DNA of 64,000 bases. Source: Phycomyces blakesleeanus NRRL 1555(-) (lineage: Eukaryota; Mucoromycota; Mucoromycetes; Mucorales; Phycomycetaceae). Position numbers and translations under genes: made by a program. The notes below the pieces were generated by a model, which searched no databases, was not told the origin of the DNA, and worked only from the letters and a program-made list of their open reading frames with translations. The stretch lies in contig NW_017265139.1 in assembly GCF_001638985.1 (NCBI RefSeq), positions 744,001 to 808,000 on the forward strand, in the 5' to 3' direction. Of the stretch, positions 12,286 through 23,704 are shown in pieces (the stretch's first letter is position 1; every line of letters begins with the position of its first letter).

Positions 12286-12924
12286 TTAATTATATAATTT
12301 ATTATACCTATCAGATATGAACTTATCAGAAAATTCTTGTTTCATATGCCCTCTCAAGAGCTGGCTAACCTTTGCAAGTGATACCCAGTTTCTTTGGCAT
12401 CTGGTGAAATCAATTCCATTGTCTTTGAGTATGATGAAATGATTTATACACAACCTGGTTTTATCTTCTTGAGAAAGCAATGACCAGCCGGGTTTGTTCT
12501 AAGATCCTGAACAGATGGAAGAGCTGGCAGTTGATCACATATAATCTTGGTACATGTATTAACAATCCTTTTGATTTTCTTGGTTAGCTCGATCTCAAGA
12601 TCATGTTTTATCATCATATATATATGTTTTGTAGTAATATTATTGATGTTTGATACTGGTTTTGGAATGATGTCAGTAGGAGTCTATTATATTTGATATT
12701 AATTAATAAGACTTTAATTATTATGACATTTGCTTACATTGCTAGATGTTGCAATAGTTTTATTTGGGAATTCACAATCTTTAAATACATTGTAAAGATT
12801 TGTCATTTGAAGTTGCATCACATCTTGTTTTCTTTTCTGATGCTTCTTGACCACTCTTTAAAGAAATAAGTGCAGCTTGTATTCCTTGAAACAACTGAAT
12901 GACCGTATTTTCTGTATTGTTCAT
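12286..12924 (-). pseudogene. Family B accessory protein remnant (B2)
   Basis: The minus strand from ATG 12924 gives a short coiled N-terminus (VIQLFQGIQAALISLKSGQE), and after an intron-like gap a block with FIILKDNGIDFTRCQRNWVS and RGHMKQEF. This lines up with the ESLAKNGGLHIHQCKRMWCA...RRM region of the intact B1 accessory protein (52093-53123). It is the same family, truncated at its C-terminus beside T3. It is divergent from the zinc-finger exon at 13238, reproducing the B1 gene order. Confidence 0.6.
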
Positions 12925-13237
12925 AATTGTAAAAACAAATTAGTTACTTGTTTGTTATAGAAAAAGAAAGAAAGAGAAAAAGTTTTACTAGAAACTATTA
13001 TTAGTTTCAAATTTTTAGCATCAAATTATTTGTGCAAATCTATTGGTTACTTTTAAAGAATTATTGATCTAGTAACTTCACTGATAGCATACAGATACTT
13101 GTTTAAGATCCCGAGTATATATTCAAAATACATATAACATTATTGTCTTGATATAATTAAGTGTAAAGCTATATATTCAGAAAGTAACTAATTCTACTCT
13201 TACTTATATAACAAAGTTTTTTTTACCTATCTTAAAC

Positions 13238-13717
13238 ATGTATACAATTACAAAAGCCTCTTGTTACCAATGCCAAATTTGCAAGTTGACCTTTAATAAC
13301 AGTCAAACATAAAAAAGCTGTCTAGAAAAGTGTATTGCAAATAGTACACACTCACTTGTAAATGCTGAAGTTTCTCAAGCAGTTTATTTTCCTGATCAAA
13401 GCCAGTCTACACCAGCAATGGTTTCTAACCTGGCCTTTAGGTAAGCTTATGAAAAGCAAAAATACAAAAAGATAGACAATATGTTAATCAGTTGTATTAT
13501 TTTATAAACAAATAGAGAAAACACTAATGTGAGCAGTAAGAAAGATATGGATATCATTGACAGAATTGAAGATGATAAGTACATGATAAGATACATCATA
13601 TTATTAAGACAGGATGGAGTTAGCCCATTACGTGATATACATCTTCCTAACTCATCATATGATCTTTTAACTAACTTATTACTTCTTATAAAAATAAAAT
13701 TCAAAAATATAAATTAA
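13238..13717 (+). pseudogene. Family B transposase N-terminal fragment (B2)
   Basis: Exon 1 (13238 to about 13440, donor GTAAGC) encodes a C2H2-like finger CYQCQICKLTFNNSQT, comparable to YQCDQCVLFFDNYQKLQNH at the start of the B1 transposase; a one-base shift follows in the finger. The next exon (from 13511) encodes KKDMDIIDRIEDD and then LLRQDGVSPLRDIHLP, comparable to the LMLQHRIARAAYRDI block of B1. The rest of the transposase is missing. With the upstream minus-strand accessory remnant this is a B-family relic about 1.4 kb long. Confidence 0.55.
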
Positions 13718-13797
13718 CTATGATAATATTCAAATTTATTTATATATAAATTTATTTATAAGTTATTTAAACAAGCTTAACACTGTTATTACTCAAA

Positions 13798-14967
13798 ATG
13801 TCTCAAACTACTCAGTACTCACATTCCTGCAGATGTGGATCTAATACACACATAAGAACAATGCACAGAGATTGTCCATTGAATAGTGCAGTATCATATG
13901 TACAAGCTCAAAACTATTATTGCCCAAGTTGTGAATTAACAGGACACAGGCAATCAACTCATTGCAGCTGCCCTAATAATGCAATCAACATCAATGAGAA
14001 TATGAGCACAAATAACGAAGAGAGAATAAAAGAGGACACTTCTTCCCGCGTTGTTCAGAGTGTACCTGAACAGACAGTAATTGGAACGTGCACTTGCTCA
14101 AGCTGTGGCTCAAATACACATTTAAGAATAAGTCACCATGATTGTCCTTTTAATCCCAAGAGAGTCAATGGAATGAACGAAAATATCTCTGCTACTTTAC
14201 AGTATAGAATTGCTCGCATGGTCCCATTTATCCCTGAAAACATTATTGGGCCAAACATTTGTTTACATGAGGGAGACCAATATCGTAGACATGTTTTCCC
14301 ACCAATGGAACGTACATGTCTTTATTGTAATGCCCGTATGTGGATTGATGAGTGTCTACAAGCAAGTAGCTCAACAAGCCCAAGGTTTGGATTGTGCTGT
14401 TCTAATAGAAAAATTACTGTTCCATTACCTCTTGTACCACCACAAGCATTATTGGATTTTGTAACAAACTATGATCAATCCAACCAACAAGCTGAAAACT
14501 TTCATACAAACATTAGAGCTTTCAATAATGCTTTTGCATTTGCTTCAATCAAGGCAAATGTTGACAAAAATTTAGCCAGTGGAAGAAATGGTGTTTTCAC
14601 ATTCTGTATAAATGGTACAATGTACCATAATATTGGCTCACTTCGTTCTCAAGATCCTACTACTGCATGATTTTCACAGATTTATTTTTGCAATACAAAC
14701 GAACAACTAGCAAGGCTTTCAACCTTATTTTCTGGATTGGATTCTTTAACAATTGAAACCATTCAAAATGCAATCAATTTTTGCAATCCTTATGCACGCA
14801 CTCTTAAGTCTGTAGCTGAGCAATTCCGTGATCAGCCTATTGGAACACTCCAGGTAATTGTTAGAGCAACAATAGAAATAGGGCGCCGTTATGATATCCA
14901 AAGTTCTCCAGAAGTTGTTGCAATCACTAGAAAAACATACAGGAATTACCATGTACAAAGTTAAATT
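13798..14967 (+). pseudogene. Helitron Rep/helicase protein, N-terminal fragment
   Basis: The first 290 codons carry three Cys/His motifs in tandem (CRCGSNTHIRTMHRDC, YYCPSCELTGHRQSTHC, CSSCGSNTHLRISHHDC), then the typical Helitron N-terminal block: CLYCNARMWIDE, FGLCCSNRKITVPLP, AENFHTNIRAFNNAFAFAS, GRNGVFTFCINGTMYHNIGSL. A TGA at 14668 replaces the residue before the conserved F-x-Q-I-Y-F block, after which the frame continues (NEQLARLSTLF, NAINFCNPYARTL) to about 14967. Rep catalytic and helicase domains are absent, so this is a truncated copy. No CTRR end or terminal hairpin was seen. It abuts the truncated left end of A2. Confidence 0.85.
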
Positions 14968-15197
14968 ATAACAATAGAAAATCTGGGGTATTTTTTCATC
15001 TCAGCTTTTTTTGTGTGTTCAAGATGAAAGCACTGTTTTCCGGTTTTCTATTGGCTTGGATACAACAGGCAAAAATATTATTTATTATTATTATTATAAA
15101 GACATAAGAATTCATTATAAAGACATATTAAATTTAGTAAATGTTGTATTTGTTTCCTTTTTCTCTTAACACTTCAAAGTAAAAATAAATAAACATT

Positions 15198-16421
15198 ATG
15201 TCCACAATTCCTGAACTCTACAATGAAAAGTGCCATTGTGCTGGATGTAGTCAGAACAATCTCGGCTATAGTTTTGTTGCCAGAAGAACTGCTCAACATC
15301 ATAACAAAAGGGCAAGACTAAATGCCATAAGATGTGAAAGGGGTACAATATTTGAATTTATTTAATTGTATTGTAATCCATGAAATAACGTGTTGTAATA
15401 GACATGTCTACCCAAAGAAATATGATAGAGGTTGATAATGAAGGTAAGGTTTATTTAATTCAGATACCATTAGATATTAACCAGGTGTTATATTCTAAAT
15501 GTAGCTATCTTAACCCATCAACCCAGAGCCCTGGAAGAATTGTACACTCAGACAAACTCACCTGTTTGGGAAGGAGCTTCAATGTCTGACACTGAAGACG
15601 TTTCTGTTACTAATGATGCAATCAGCAATAGCGACAATGATGACAGTGGAAGGAACAGCAATGAAATCAGTGAAGACGAAAGCGAAGACGATGTTGTTGA
15701 GCTCAACAACAATGAATTGAATAGTGAAGGTCAGTTAGTGTTAAAATTTTTTAAAAAAAAATAGCATTAATTTTTTTTTAATAATAGACTCTTTTGCCAC
15801 CCCCGATATGCTCCAGAACCCAGTGCACAGGTTCATTGCTACTTTTGTGGTGATGTTTGCTTCCCACTATGTGGTTGACAAGGGCGCTGTTGTCTTGATC
15901 GAGTTCATCAACAAGCTCTTGACAATTTACAAGCAGGATTTCCAACTGCCCTTGAGCCTTCCTGGTCTTCAGCGCATGACAGGTTTCTCAGCCATGACCA
16001 AAGGCATAAAGAAATTTGTTGTGTGTCAGGATTGTCACAAGGTGTACAAAGAAAGTGCATCTGTCCCATCTCATTGCGATTTTGTAAAGCTTGGTGCACA
16101 CTCGTCTTGCAACTGCCAATTGACAAAAACATCAGCATTGGGTGCTTTGGTGGCCAAGCGTTCATACTTGTACCAGTCTGTTGTTAATGCTTTACAAATG
16201 TTTTTTCTTCATTCAGGATTCGAGGATAAAATTAGACATTGGAATCACGAGTTGAAGATGGTGGACACGATGTGTGACATATACAATGGTGCCATGTGGA
16301 AAGAGCTCAAAGACAAAGATGGCGTGCAATTCACAAAGGATTCGCGTTCATTAATGTTGACTCTCAACATCAACTGGTTTCAACCTTTTGATAACGTCAC
16401 GCACTCGATGGGTGCCATATA
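15198..16421 (+). pseudogene. A2 transposase, 5' third (split gene, part 1)
   Basis: ATG 15198 opens an N-terminal zinc-ribbon-like domain (CHCAGC...GYSFVARRTAQHHNKR). Short exons with an acidic, Ser/Asp/Glu-rich linker (SDTEDVSV, DESEDDVVEL) follow, then the long exon from about 15789: FIATFVVMFASHYVV, LPGLQRMTGFSAMTKGIKKFVVCQDC, DIYNGAMWKELKD and LTLNINWFQPFDN. The Asp seen in A4 (NIDWFQPF) is Asn here. The frame stops after GAIY because A3 is inserted at 16422. The codon series continues at 23705 (IYLVVNNLPRNE) and, after the Ty3 insertion, at 30298. Confidence 0.9.
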
Positions 16422-16422
16422 C

Positions 16423-17003
16423 ACTGGAAAAATAGGGTAATTTCATCTATGGCGTAGGGTACTATTATTTGTGAAGTGGTAGCTTAAATTTCCATCACTT
16501 TTGTCTTTTTTGTTTTTGACGGCAATGATAATGCTTGGTCTGTTTTATTGGATAAAAAAACGAGTTTACTCTTTTTTGTAAAAAATGTCTGCAAGATTTC
16601 TTTTTGGGACTTGTAGCCATGTCGCAGAGTCAATAGTTGTAGGGAACTTAAACCAAATGATATCTTTTGAGTGAGATAATAAAGCTTTTTATTGTTGTAA
16701 TATTTATTTATAAGTATGATGAGGTTAATGGTTGTGATATTACTACAAATATTTTTGTTGTATATGCTCTACAGCTAATAAAATGTACATGACGACATGT
16801 TTTAACAAAAGTGTGTATTATTGTATTTTAGAATGAGGCAATCAATTACTGTTTAGAGAACTGCCCATTTTAACAACCAGAATAAACTATGTCATTTTGG
16901 AAGCTGGTGTAATTTGGAAAGATATATATTAAATTGTGTTCCTGAACAATTTCCCATTCTTGTCAATTCTAAAGACTTAAAAAATAAAACATACACACAC
17001 AAT
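16423..17003. other. A3 left subterminal region
   Basis: Beyond the terminal repeat this 580-base stretch holds no ORF; an AATAAAGC polyadenylation-like box lies near 16679. It is expected to contain the transposase promoter of A3. It shares no obvious block with the A1, A2 and A4 leaders, so A3 belongs to a separate subfamily. Confidence 0.4.
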
Positions 17004-20000
17004 ATGTCAAACAACAACAACAATTCAGAATGCAAGTGCTCTAAATGCTCTTCCAATAGCATGGGATTTGTTTTGGTGTCTACCCAAACACTCAGAAGAC
17101 ATGCACAACAGGATATCGTGAGACAATATCAGTCAGGATATTCTTGTAAGTTCAAATTTAAGAAAATTATTATTGAAACAATTTTAATTAAATATTTATT
17201 TTCATATAATATAGCCTCAGTTGTAGAAGTAATGTCAAATGACAATGACATGGAGATTGACTTTGAAGACAAAGTTGATGCCAAAGATCAAGTTGAAGGT
17301 ATGCATAGTATTTTTATTAAAGTTTTATAATCATTTATAATATCTAATAATTTGATTCTTTTTTACCTAACAAAACAGCCGAAGACTTACCTCTTTTTGA
17401 CATTGATTCCTTGTTTGATTCTGAAAGTGAAGATGAGGGTGTCATTGAAGCAACCATTTTGGATATTTCTGACGGTGAATCTGATGATGTTAGAGGTTAG
17501 TACAAAAAGCACATATAAATCAATAAAGTCAACAAGTATTGATTTTTTTTTCAAATAGAGCACTTTTCTTCATCCAATATGCCAGTCGATCCTACTCATG
17601 CTTTCATTGCTTCTTTTGCTGCCTTCTTCATATCCAAATATGTTGTCAATTCTGGTGGTGCTGTTCTGTTAAAGTTTCTTAACAAAGTATTGGCACACTT
17701 TGGACAGTCTTTCTGTCTTCCCCTCAGTATAAACGATGTCAACTCTATGACCGGTCTCAGCAACATGACTTGAGGTGTCCAGTGGTTTGTTGCATGTGGC
17801 AATTGTAACAAAGTATACAAAGAGTCCGATGTTGTTCCAGAGTGCTGTAATTTCGAGAGACTCTCTGGTAGAGAATGTGGAAACGCTCTTTTCTTTGCAA
17901 CATCAAGAGCCTTGACTATCCCCAAAAAGATCTACATGTATAGCTCCATAATCAAAACATTGTGTATCCTTTTTTGCTGCCCTAGATTCAAAGACACCAT
18001 CAACCATTGGAGAATCAGAGTGCAAGTTCCAGGCATGATGTTTGATATTTACGACGGTACGAAGTGGAACAGTCTGAAAGATAGCAATGGTTTACTGTTT
18101 GCGAATCATGAGCACTCCATAATGCTTACCATGAACATCAATTGGTTTCAACCTTTCGATGGGGTCACTTACTCCTGTGGTGCGATATACCTTTGCATCA
18201 ACAACTTGCCAAGATTGGAATGGTACAAGAAGGAGAATGTTGTTCTCGTTGGTCTCATGCCAGGACCCAAGGAAGCAAAGACAAGTGAGATCAATCACTA
18301 CCTCCGTCCCCTTGTCGCGGAACTCAACCAGTTGTATTGCAGTGTGGTGATGCCTACCATACAGTGCCCATCTGGTGATCTTGTCCATGCTGCCCTTCTT
18401 CTTGTTGCCTGCAACATTCCTGCTGCCCGTAAGACTTGTGGGTTCACCTCTCATTCAAGCACATGTGCATGCAATAAGTGCAACTGACAGTTCCCTCGCC
18501 TTCCAGACTCTAATGCTGTGGACTACTCTGAGTTCATGTTTTCTGAGTGGGTGCCTCGCACTGATGCCAAAAACCGCCGTGATCCCAAGTTGTGGAGAAT
18601 GGCCAGCAGTGATGCACAGAGAAAGAGATTAGAGAGGGAAAATGGTGTCTGATGATCAGAATTGCATGACCTGGTTTACTTTAACCTTGTGGAGTGCACT
18701 GTCATCAATCCAATGCACAATATGTACCTCGGAACAGCAAAGAGGATAATGGAGAAATGGAGATCTTCAGGTCTCATCACAGATGCACACTTGGCCAAAA
18801 TGCAGTTGGATGCTGACAAGCTTGTACTGCCAGAGGACTGCACGCCATTAGGGACAAAGATCGGGCATGACTTCCCATTCATGAAGGCCGACAAGTGGAA
18901 GTCTTGGTGCTTGGTGTACTCTCCTGTTCTCCTGCGTGGTTGTCTACCTGAAGCTCATCTCGGTAACTGGACAACGTTTGTCAATGCATGCCAGTACCTC
19001 TCAATGCCAAGCATATCCATGGCTCACCTTGATGAAGCCCATCAATCTTTGGAGGCTTTCTGCAGAGAGTGCGAGAAGTTGTATAAAGCTCCGTTCCTTT
19101 TGCCAAACATGCATCTCCATCTTCATCTGCAAGAGACTGTACTGAACTTTTGCCCAGTTTATGGCTATTGGCTTTTTAGTTTCGAAAGATGTAATGGTAT
19201 CTTGAAAAACTATGCAACAAATAGAAAAGATGGGTTTGAGGGAACATATATGAAGAAGTATCTTGAAGAAGCATACCAGGGAGATCTTATTCACCAAACT
19301 TTGCCAATAATTCGACCTGAGCATTTGGCGATTATCCTTGAGCTCACTGCATCCACTGCCAATTCCATAGCCACTTCCACTTCCACTGCCACCTCAATCC
19401 AATTCGATATCAATGCTTTTCTTGATTCTCCTGAGATCAACTTTGATATCATCAAGGGAAACGAGCCTTTGCCCCCTTCCACACTTCCTTTAGCTCTAAA
19501 GGGGGAGATTTCTATGGATGAATCTAAGTATGAGCATTTGTTGGAATACTATTGTGAGACATACGATGATCAAACTCTTGTTCATTATCGTCAGGCTGGT
19601 CATTCCGATAATTTTGTTAACAATCGGATACAGAAGTTTGAATCAATCGATCTTCTTGGGCAAATCTACAAGAGCAAAACGAAGAATTAGTGCAGGTCGT
19701 TCATGCAAGCCTTGTTTGAGACAAGTGATGGTAGAAGTACCAAGTTGTACGCAGACCAAATTCAGTACCTCTTTGTCAATACTGCTGTAAACTCGTTTGC
19801 TGGTCATGCAAGCTAGCATGTATTTGCATATATACGATGGTACAAGGAAGTTTTACTTCAGCCCAGAGCAGGAGAAGGAGTTGAGGTGAATGAGGTGAGG
19901 TTCGAAGATGACAGCATGAACAGCATTCTCCCAGTGCATAGAATCTGCTATCCAGTCGCAGTAGGCGAGCACCTTGGTCTAGAAGGCGAAGTTCAGATGT

Positions 20001-20035
20001 GTATAGTTCCTTTGCCACGAAAAATATATATTTAG
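17004..20035 (+). pseudogene. Tnp2/Plavaka-like transposase of A3, several nonsense codons
   Basis: Predicted exons are 17004-17145, 17215-17298, 17379-17495 and 17559 onward, all GT-AG. The N-terminus has CKCSKC and LVSTQTLRRH (zinc-ribbon-like), then an acidic linker, then the core: DIYDGTKWNSLKD, MNINWFQPFDG, VGLMPGPKEAK, ARKTCGFTSHSSTCACNKC, INPMHNMYLGTAKR, HLHLHLQETV...YWLFSFERCNG, and a C-terminal VHRICYPVAVGE...IVPLPRK. Internal stops are TGA at 17771, 18485, 18650 and 18653 and TAG at 19688, most where related copies have Arg or Trp. Both Asp positions kept in A4 (NIDWF, IDPMH) are Asn. Inactive, yet otherwise nearly colinear over its length. Confidence 0.9.
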
Positions 20036-20243
20036 ATTCAAATACAAAAATAAAACACATATAAAAAAGAAATATTAATTAATACAGACTAATATATATA
20101 GCTGCACGTTTATTTTTTATTATTTCTATAAATTTTTGTTTGTACTTGGCATGCTATACACACATCTGTATACATCATGCTAATCTGTAAACATAAACAA
20201 GTAGAAAAAAAAACTCTAAAATAGTTGGCAAGAAAAAAATGAT

Positions 20244-21517
20244 TTATTTTGAAAAGCACCAATCTGGTAAAGTGACTGCCAAATTCTCGGGAATGCTCAC
20301 TTCTTTCTCATAAGGGATGCGCTTTTTCAAGCTTTCTGAATTTTTCTTCAAATGGATAACAGTAAGTTCATCAATAATACTAATAAACGTCTGGAGCTGG
20401 TTTAAAGAATAAAAAGTATTAATAAAGTATTATTATTTTCTTTAAAACATAAATAGATGTTTAACATTACCTCATCAGTTCTCCAGCTGGGACGATATGC
20501 CCACACTTTGTTATCTCCATCTGACTTGCCTTCAGACATCATCTCAATAGAAAGAATATTTCTGCAATCATATCGATTCATGCCCTCATGAATAGCCTCT
20601 GTGTATGTCTGGTACGTGATAATACAATGGTCAAGAAGCTACCAAAGAATATTGTATTAAAACATTAAATCAATAGTAAATTAACTTTATTTTAAAACTT
20701 ACAGTCTTCTTTCTGTTGTGTCTTCTTCCAGCTTTATTTCTAGCCATAATCTTCTCTGCTGAGGTCCGGAAGACTCGCACTTGATTTTGGTAGTGATTCT
20801 TTATTATATTTATAATGATACTCTTTGACACATTTGTGCAACATCTTTGAGGTCTCAGGTACTTGAAGAGAGCCAGTGCAAGTGTCTTGTTGTACTTATT
20901 GCCATACATGCCAGTCATTGACCATGCTGATCTATTATTATTCTCAGCAACTTTGAGCGGGTCTGTGCTAACAAAGTTCGGTTTCTTGATGTAACTATTG
21001 ATAAGTTGCTATAAAAACAGTATTAGATATATTAATCAGTAATGTTATTATTATCAATTTACTTACAGAAATCAAGGGATGATGTTTCGCTCCAAGGTCA
21101 AGATCATCATCCATGGAAGAAGAAGAATCTGCTGGTACAGCAGAAGGCATCACGGAATTTTGGCTGGTCATTGCCTTTTTTTATTTCGGCATTTTCAGTC
21201 ATGAGCTGAAGGACCGAGTTCTTCAAAAATTCATTTGTCTTGTTGGACAAATCCAGACCATTCTTCAAATGAGTTATTGCATCAGTCACTCCTTTTGCAT
21301 TTTGTTGCAAGGATTGCATCAACACATTGTTGGCTGCCAACAAGGTAAGGACGTGATCCATTGGGGTCACAGCGACTTGAACTTCAGAGGCTATGTCAAC
21401 TGCTACTTCTGGAGTTGGTGTATCAATTGGAACAACAACACCTGCATTTGTGCTATTAAGAACAGCATTAATGCGTAGGTTGGGTCGGCGGGGAGCAGTA
21501 GGAATACACTTTGTCAT
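20244..21517 (-). pseudogene. Family A accessory protein of A3, four exons, one frameshift
   Basis: Exons on the minus strand are 21517-21067, 21008-20703, 20638-20471 and 20396-20244, all GT-AG. The N-terminal exon is predicted coiled coil (MDHVLTLLAANNVLMQSLQQN), exon 2 ends in a basic run (RNKAGRRHNRKK), exon 3 carries EMMSEGKSDGD and YRPSWRTDE, and exon 4 ends LPDWCFSK. This matches the exon plan and motifs of the intact A4 protein (EAMSVGESDD, RRPDWRSDE). A run of seven A at 21171-21177 shifts the frame relative to the downstream exon-1 coding; six would keep it open. The gene is convergent with the transposase; 209 bases separate the two stop codons. Confidence 0.8.
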
Positions 21518-22021
21518 TTTCTGTTAATAAAATAAATATTAATAATTTTCAACTAATATTATACAATTCACTACACTCGTTATATCATATTTAAAATTCA
21601 CATACTAGTAAAGAGGATAAGCGGTGCAGATTAACTCTCTACCTTTCATTTGATATTTAAGCATATCTTCCAACTGCTTGATCCACATTTAGACAACTTC
21701 TTTTCTAACTCAATGAGGCGCAAAGTAGTATTTCAAGATGATGGTGGTCATATTCTTTTGGAGTATTACTTTTTACACCCCGCATTTTATCAGGGTCAAA
21801 CTGGATTTTAAGACAAGTCTTTTTTTTTTCTTTTTTTTCTTTTAATGACATTTATTATTGATATTTTCTTTGTTTCTCTTTTGCTTATGTTTTTACAATT
21901 TCACTTACAATTTTTTCTTTATTTTATAGCTCAATACCAAATATGTGTCTCTTTGTTTGGCTATATTCTGTCTGATATATCAAGATAAGATATCATTCTC
22001 TTACAGATCTCTGTTACTCAT

Positions 22022-22553
22022 TGTTGTAAATGAGTATTGACTACTGCTGTAATTGAGAATAAGTCTGAAGGAAATAATATAAGGCCTCAGCTATTCCAGT
22101 CAAAGGTGCTTACCAATTACTTTATTATTTAACACACAGGTTTAGCATGCATGATAGTGATTATATTTCATATGATGATATCACCATAATATGGAATACA
22201 TCAGTGGATTATTATAAGCATAATTATAACTCATAAACACATTTACTTTCGATGTTAATACTTCATTAGGACTACACACATTTATATAATTAATCATACA
22301 TTAATTATCTCAAGATCACGTTGCTCTGATTAAGGCTCAGATAGGATCGATTACCTGATCCCAGTCATATAATTTTCCAATCCAAAATAATATAAATAGC
22401 AGTAGTAGTTCAGTTTAGGAACCTGGTCAAACTTTGATACAAAATCTTTTCTCAATAAACAAAACCTATACAAGTTCTCACGAATCTTTGTTTCTAATCT
22501 CAAATCTTCAATTCTTCCTCTTAAAAACTTCTTCAACTTCAACCATCACAAAA
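22022..22553 (+). repeat. Solo LTR, family shared with 59166-59699
   Basis: This block aligns almost end to end with 59166-59699 at roughly 80-85 percent by eye. It starts TGTTGT and ends ACAAAA (ACAACA in the other copy), contains a TATA-like box (ATAATATAAATAGC near 22390) and a later AATAAAC polyadenylation-like box, in LTR order. Flanks are CTCAT (22017-22021) and CTTAT (22554-22558), a near-perfect 5-base duplication. No internal retrotransposon sequence is attached, so I read it as a solo LTR inside A3. The parent family is not otherwise present. Confidence 0.7.
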
Positions 22554-22620
22554 CTTATCATATTGTTTATCTAGTTATTGCTACTCATTTCCATTAAGTC
22601 TCATCATCTCTTAATCGAAT

Positions 22621-23067
22621 ATGATGGTAAGTTTTTTTCTTAAAAAAAAGTCAGATTATTCTTTTGTCTTACTCATAAATATATATTTATTTTTATTACG
22701 ATTTGTTAGTTATGTCTGATATTATGCATGAAGACGTATAAACAGTAATATTTAGTAAGTTAACTACAATATATTTAATAAATACGTCTTTACTACGCAC
22801 AACATTAATAATTATTTATTTTTAGAATGTATCTCTATTCAAAGACTACTGGTATTGTCTTGATAATTCTGAAAAACATATTTATATCAATTTTATGTCA
22901 AGTCTTCTTCATCTTGTAAGTATTTATGAAGAAATTTCAATTTAAATCATTTACTAATTCTTCTTTTCTATTAATCATTTTTTAATAGCATTTCTGCTAT
23001 TAAAGTATGTATTCCATGTCTACTTCCAGAAGGCTTTAAATTATATATAGCGAGCAAGAAGTATTAA
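22621..23067 (+). CDS. Possible small hydrophobic protein gene of A3, four exons, 66 codons
   Basis: A frame runs through exons 22621-22626, 22710-22735, 22826-22915 and 22989-23067 with GT-AG at each junction. It gives 66 residues with a central hydrophobic stretch (GIVLIILKNIFISIL...FFIFISAI), probably membrane-spanning. It sits between the accessory gene and the terminal repeat, divergent from the accessory gene, exactly where A2 and A4 carry their small multi-exon gene. I see no sequence similarity to that gene. The first exon of two codons is weak evidence, and in AT-rich DNA such a chain can arise by chance. Confidence 0.3.
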
Positions 23068-23704
23068 CGATTATAATAGCTATAATATCAAAACTGTTGC
23101 AAAATTAAGATTTTTATTTAGAAAAGATTTTCCTATCAAATAAAACATAATTGAACAAAAAATGTATAACCCAATCTTTTTTCAAAAAAATAAATAAAAA
23201 TAAAATAAATAAACAAACCAAAGAGGCTTGTTTATAAAAATCTACCCATGCTTTGTTTCTCTTTTCCATTGTAAAAAAACGTAGTTTTATTGCTTTTGTG
23301 TGTATAAAAAACAAACTATCATCATTTCTTTATATTGTAAAAAACCTACAATCATTTCTTTGATAGTTTTTAAAGCATTTCTGCCGCCAATAAAAAACCC
23401 CAGTAAAAATAATAATATGGGACGCTAGCTCTTTATAGACCTCAAAATATAACACATAAAGAGGTAGACTCAGTAGGAGTAAAGCGTAACTACAATATTT
23501 ATTCAGTTTCCATAGTTTGCGGACTGACAATCGTTCTACATTGGGTTTTTGTGTACCCATTGTTATGATGATACACATCAGCACCATAGATGATATCGTA
23601 TCATTGCTCAAAATGATATATCACAAAAATTGTGATGTTATTGGCTCAATCATCTACATTTTTAGTACATTTGATCCAGATGAAATTACCCTATTTTTCC
23701 AGTG
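23068..23704. other. A3 right subterminal region
   Basis: Overlapping frames of 60-93 codons occur on both strands, none recognised. The plus-strand frame ending at 23705 is partly the terminal inverted repeat itself, so it is not a gene. Confidence 0.4.

Larger units (their letters stand above)
16422..23704. mobile_element. Complete CACTA-type element A3 (family A), 7283 bases, nested in A2
   Basis: The termini are perfect inverted repeats of 27 bases: 16422 onward begins CACTGGAAAAATAGGGTAAT, and the minus strand from 23704 reads the same. The 3-base target duplication ATA is at 16419-16421 and 23705-23707, and joining the flanks restores the A2 codons for Ala-Ile-Tyr-Leu. The interior holds a plus-strand transposase (17004-20035), a convergent minus-strand accessory gene (20244-21517), a possible small plus-strand gene (22621-23067) and a solo LTR (22022-22553). 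CACT ends and a 3-base duplication are CACTA/CMC hallmarks. Confidence 0.95.
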
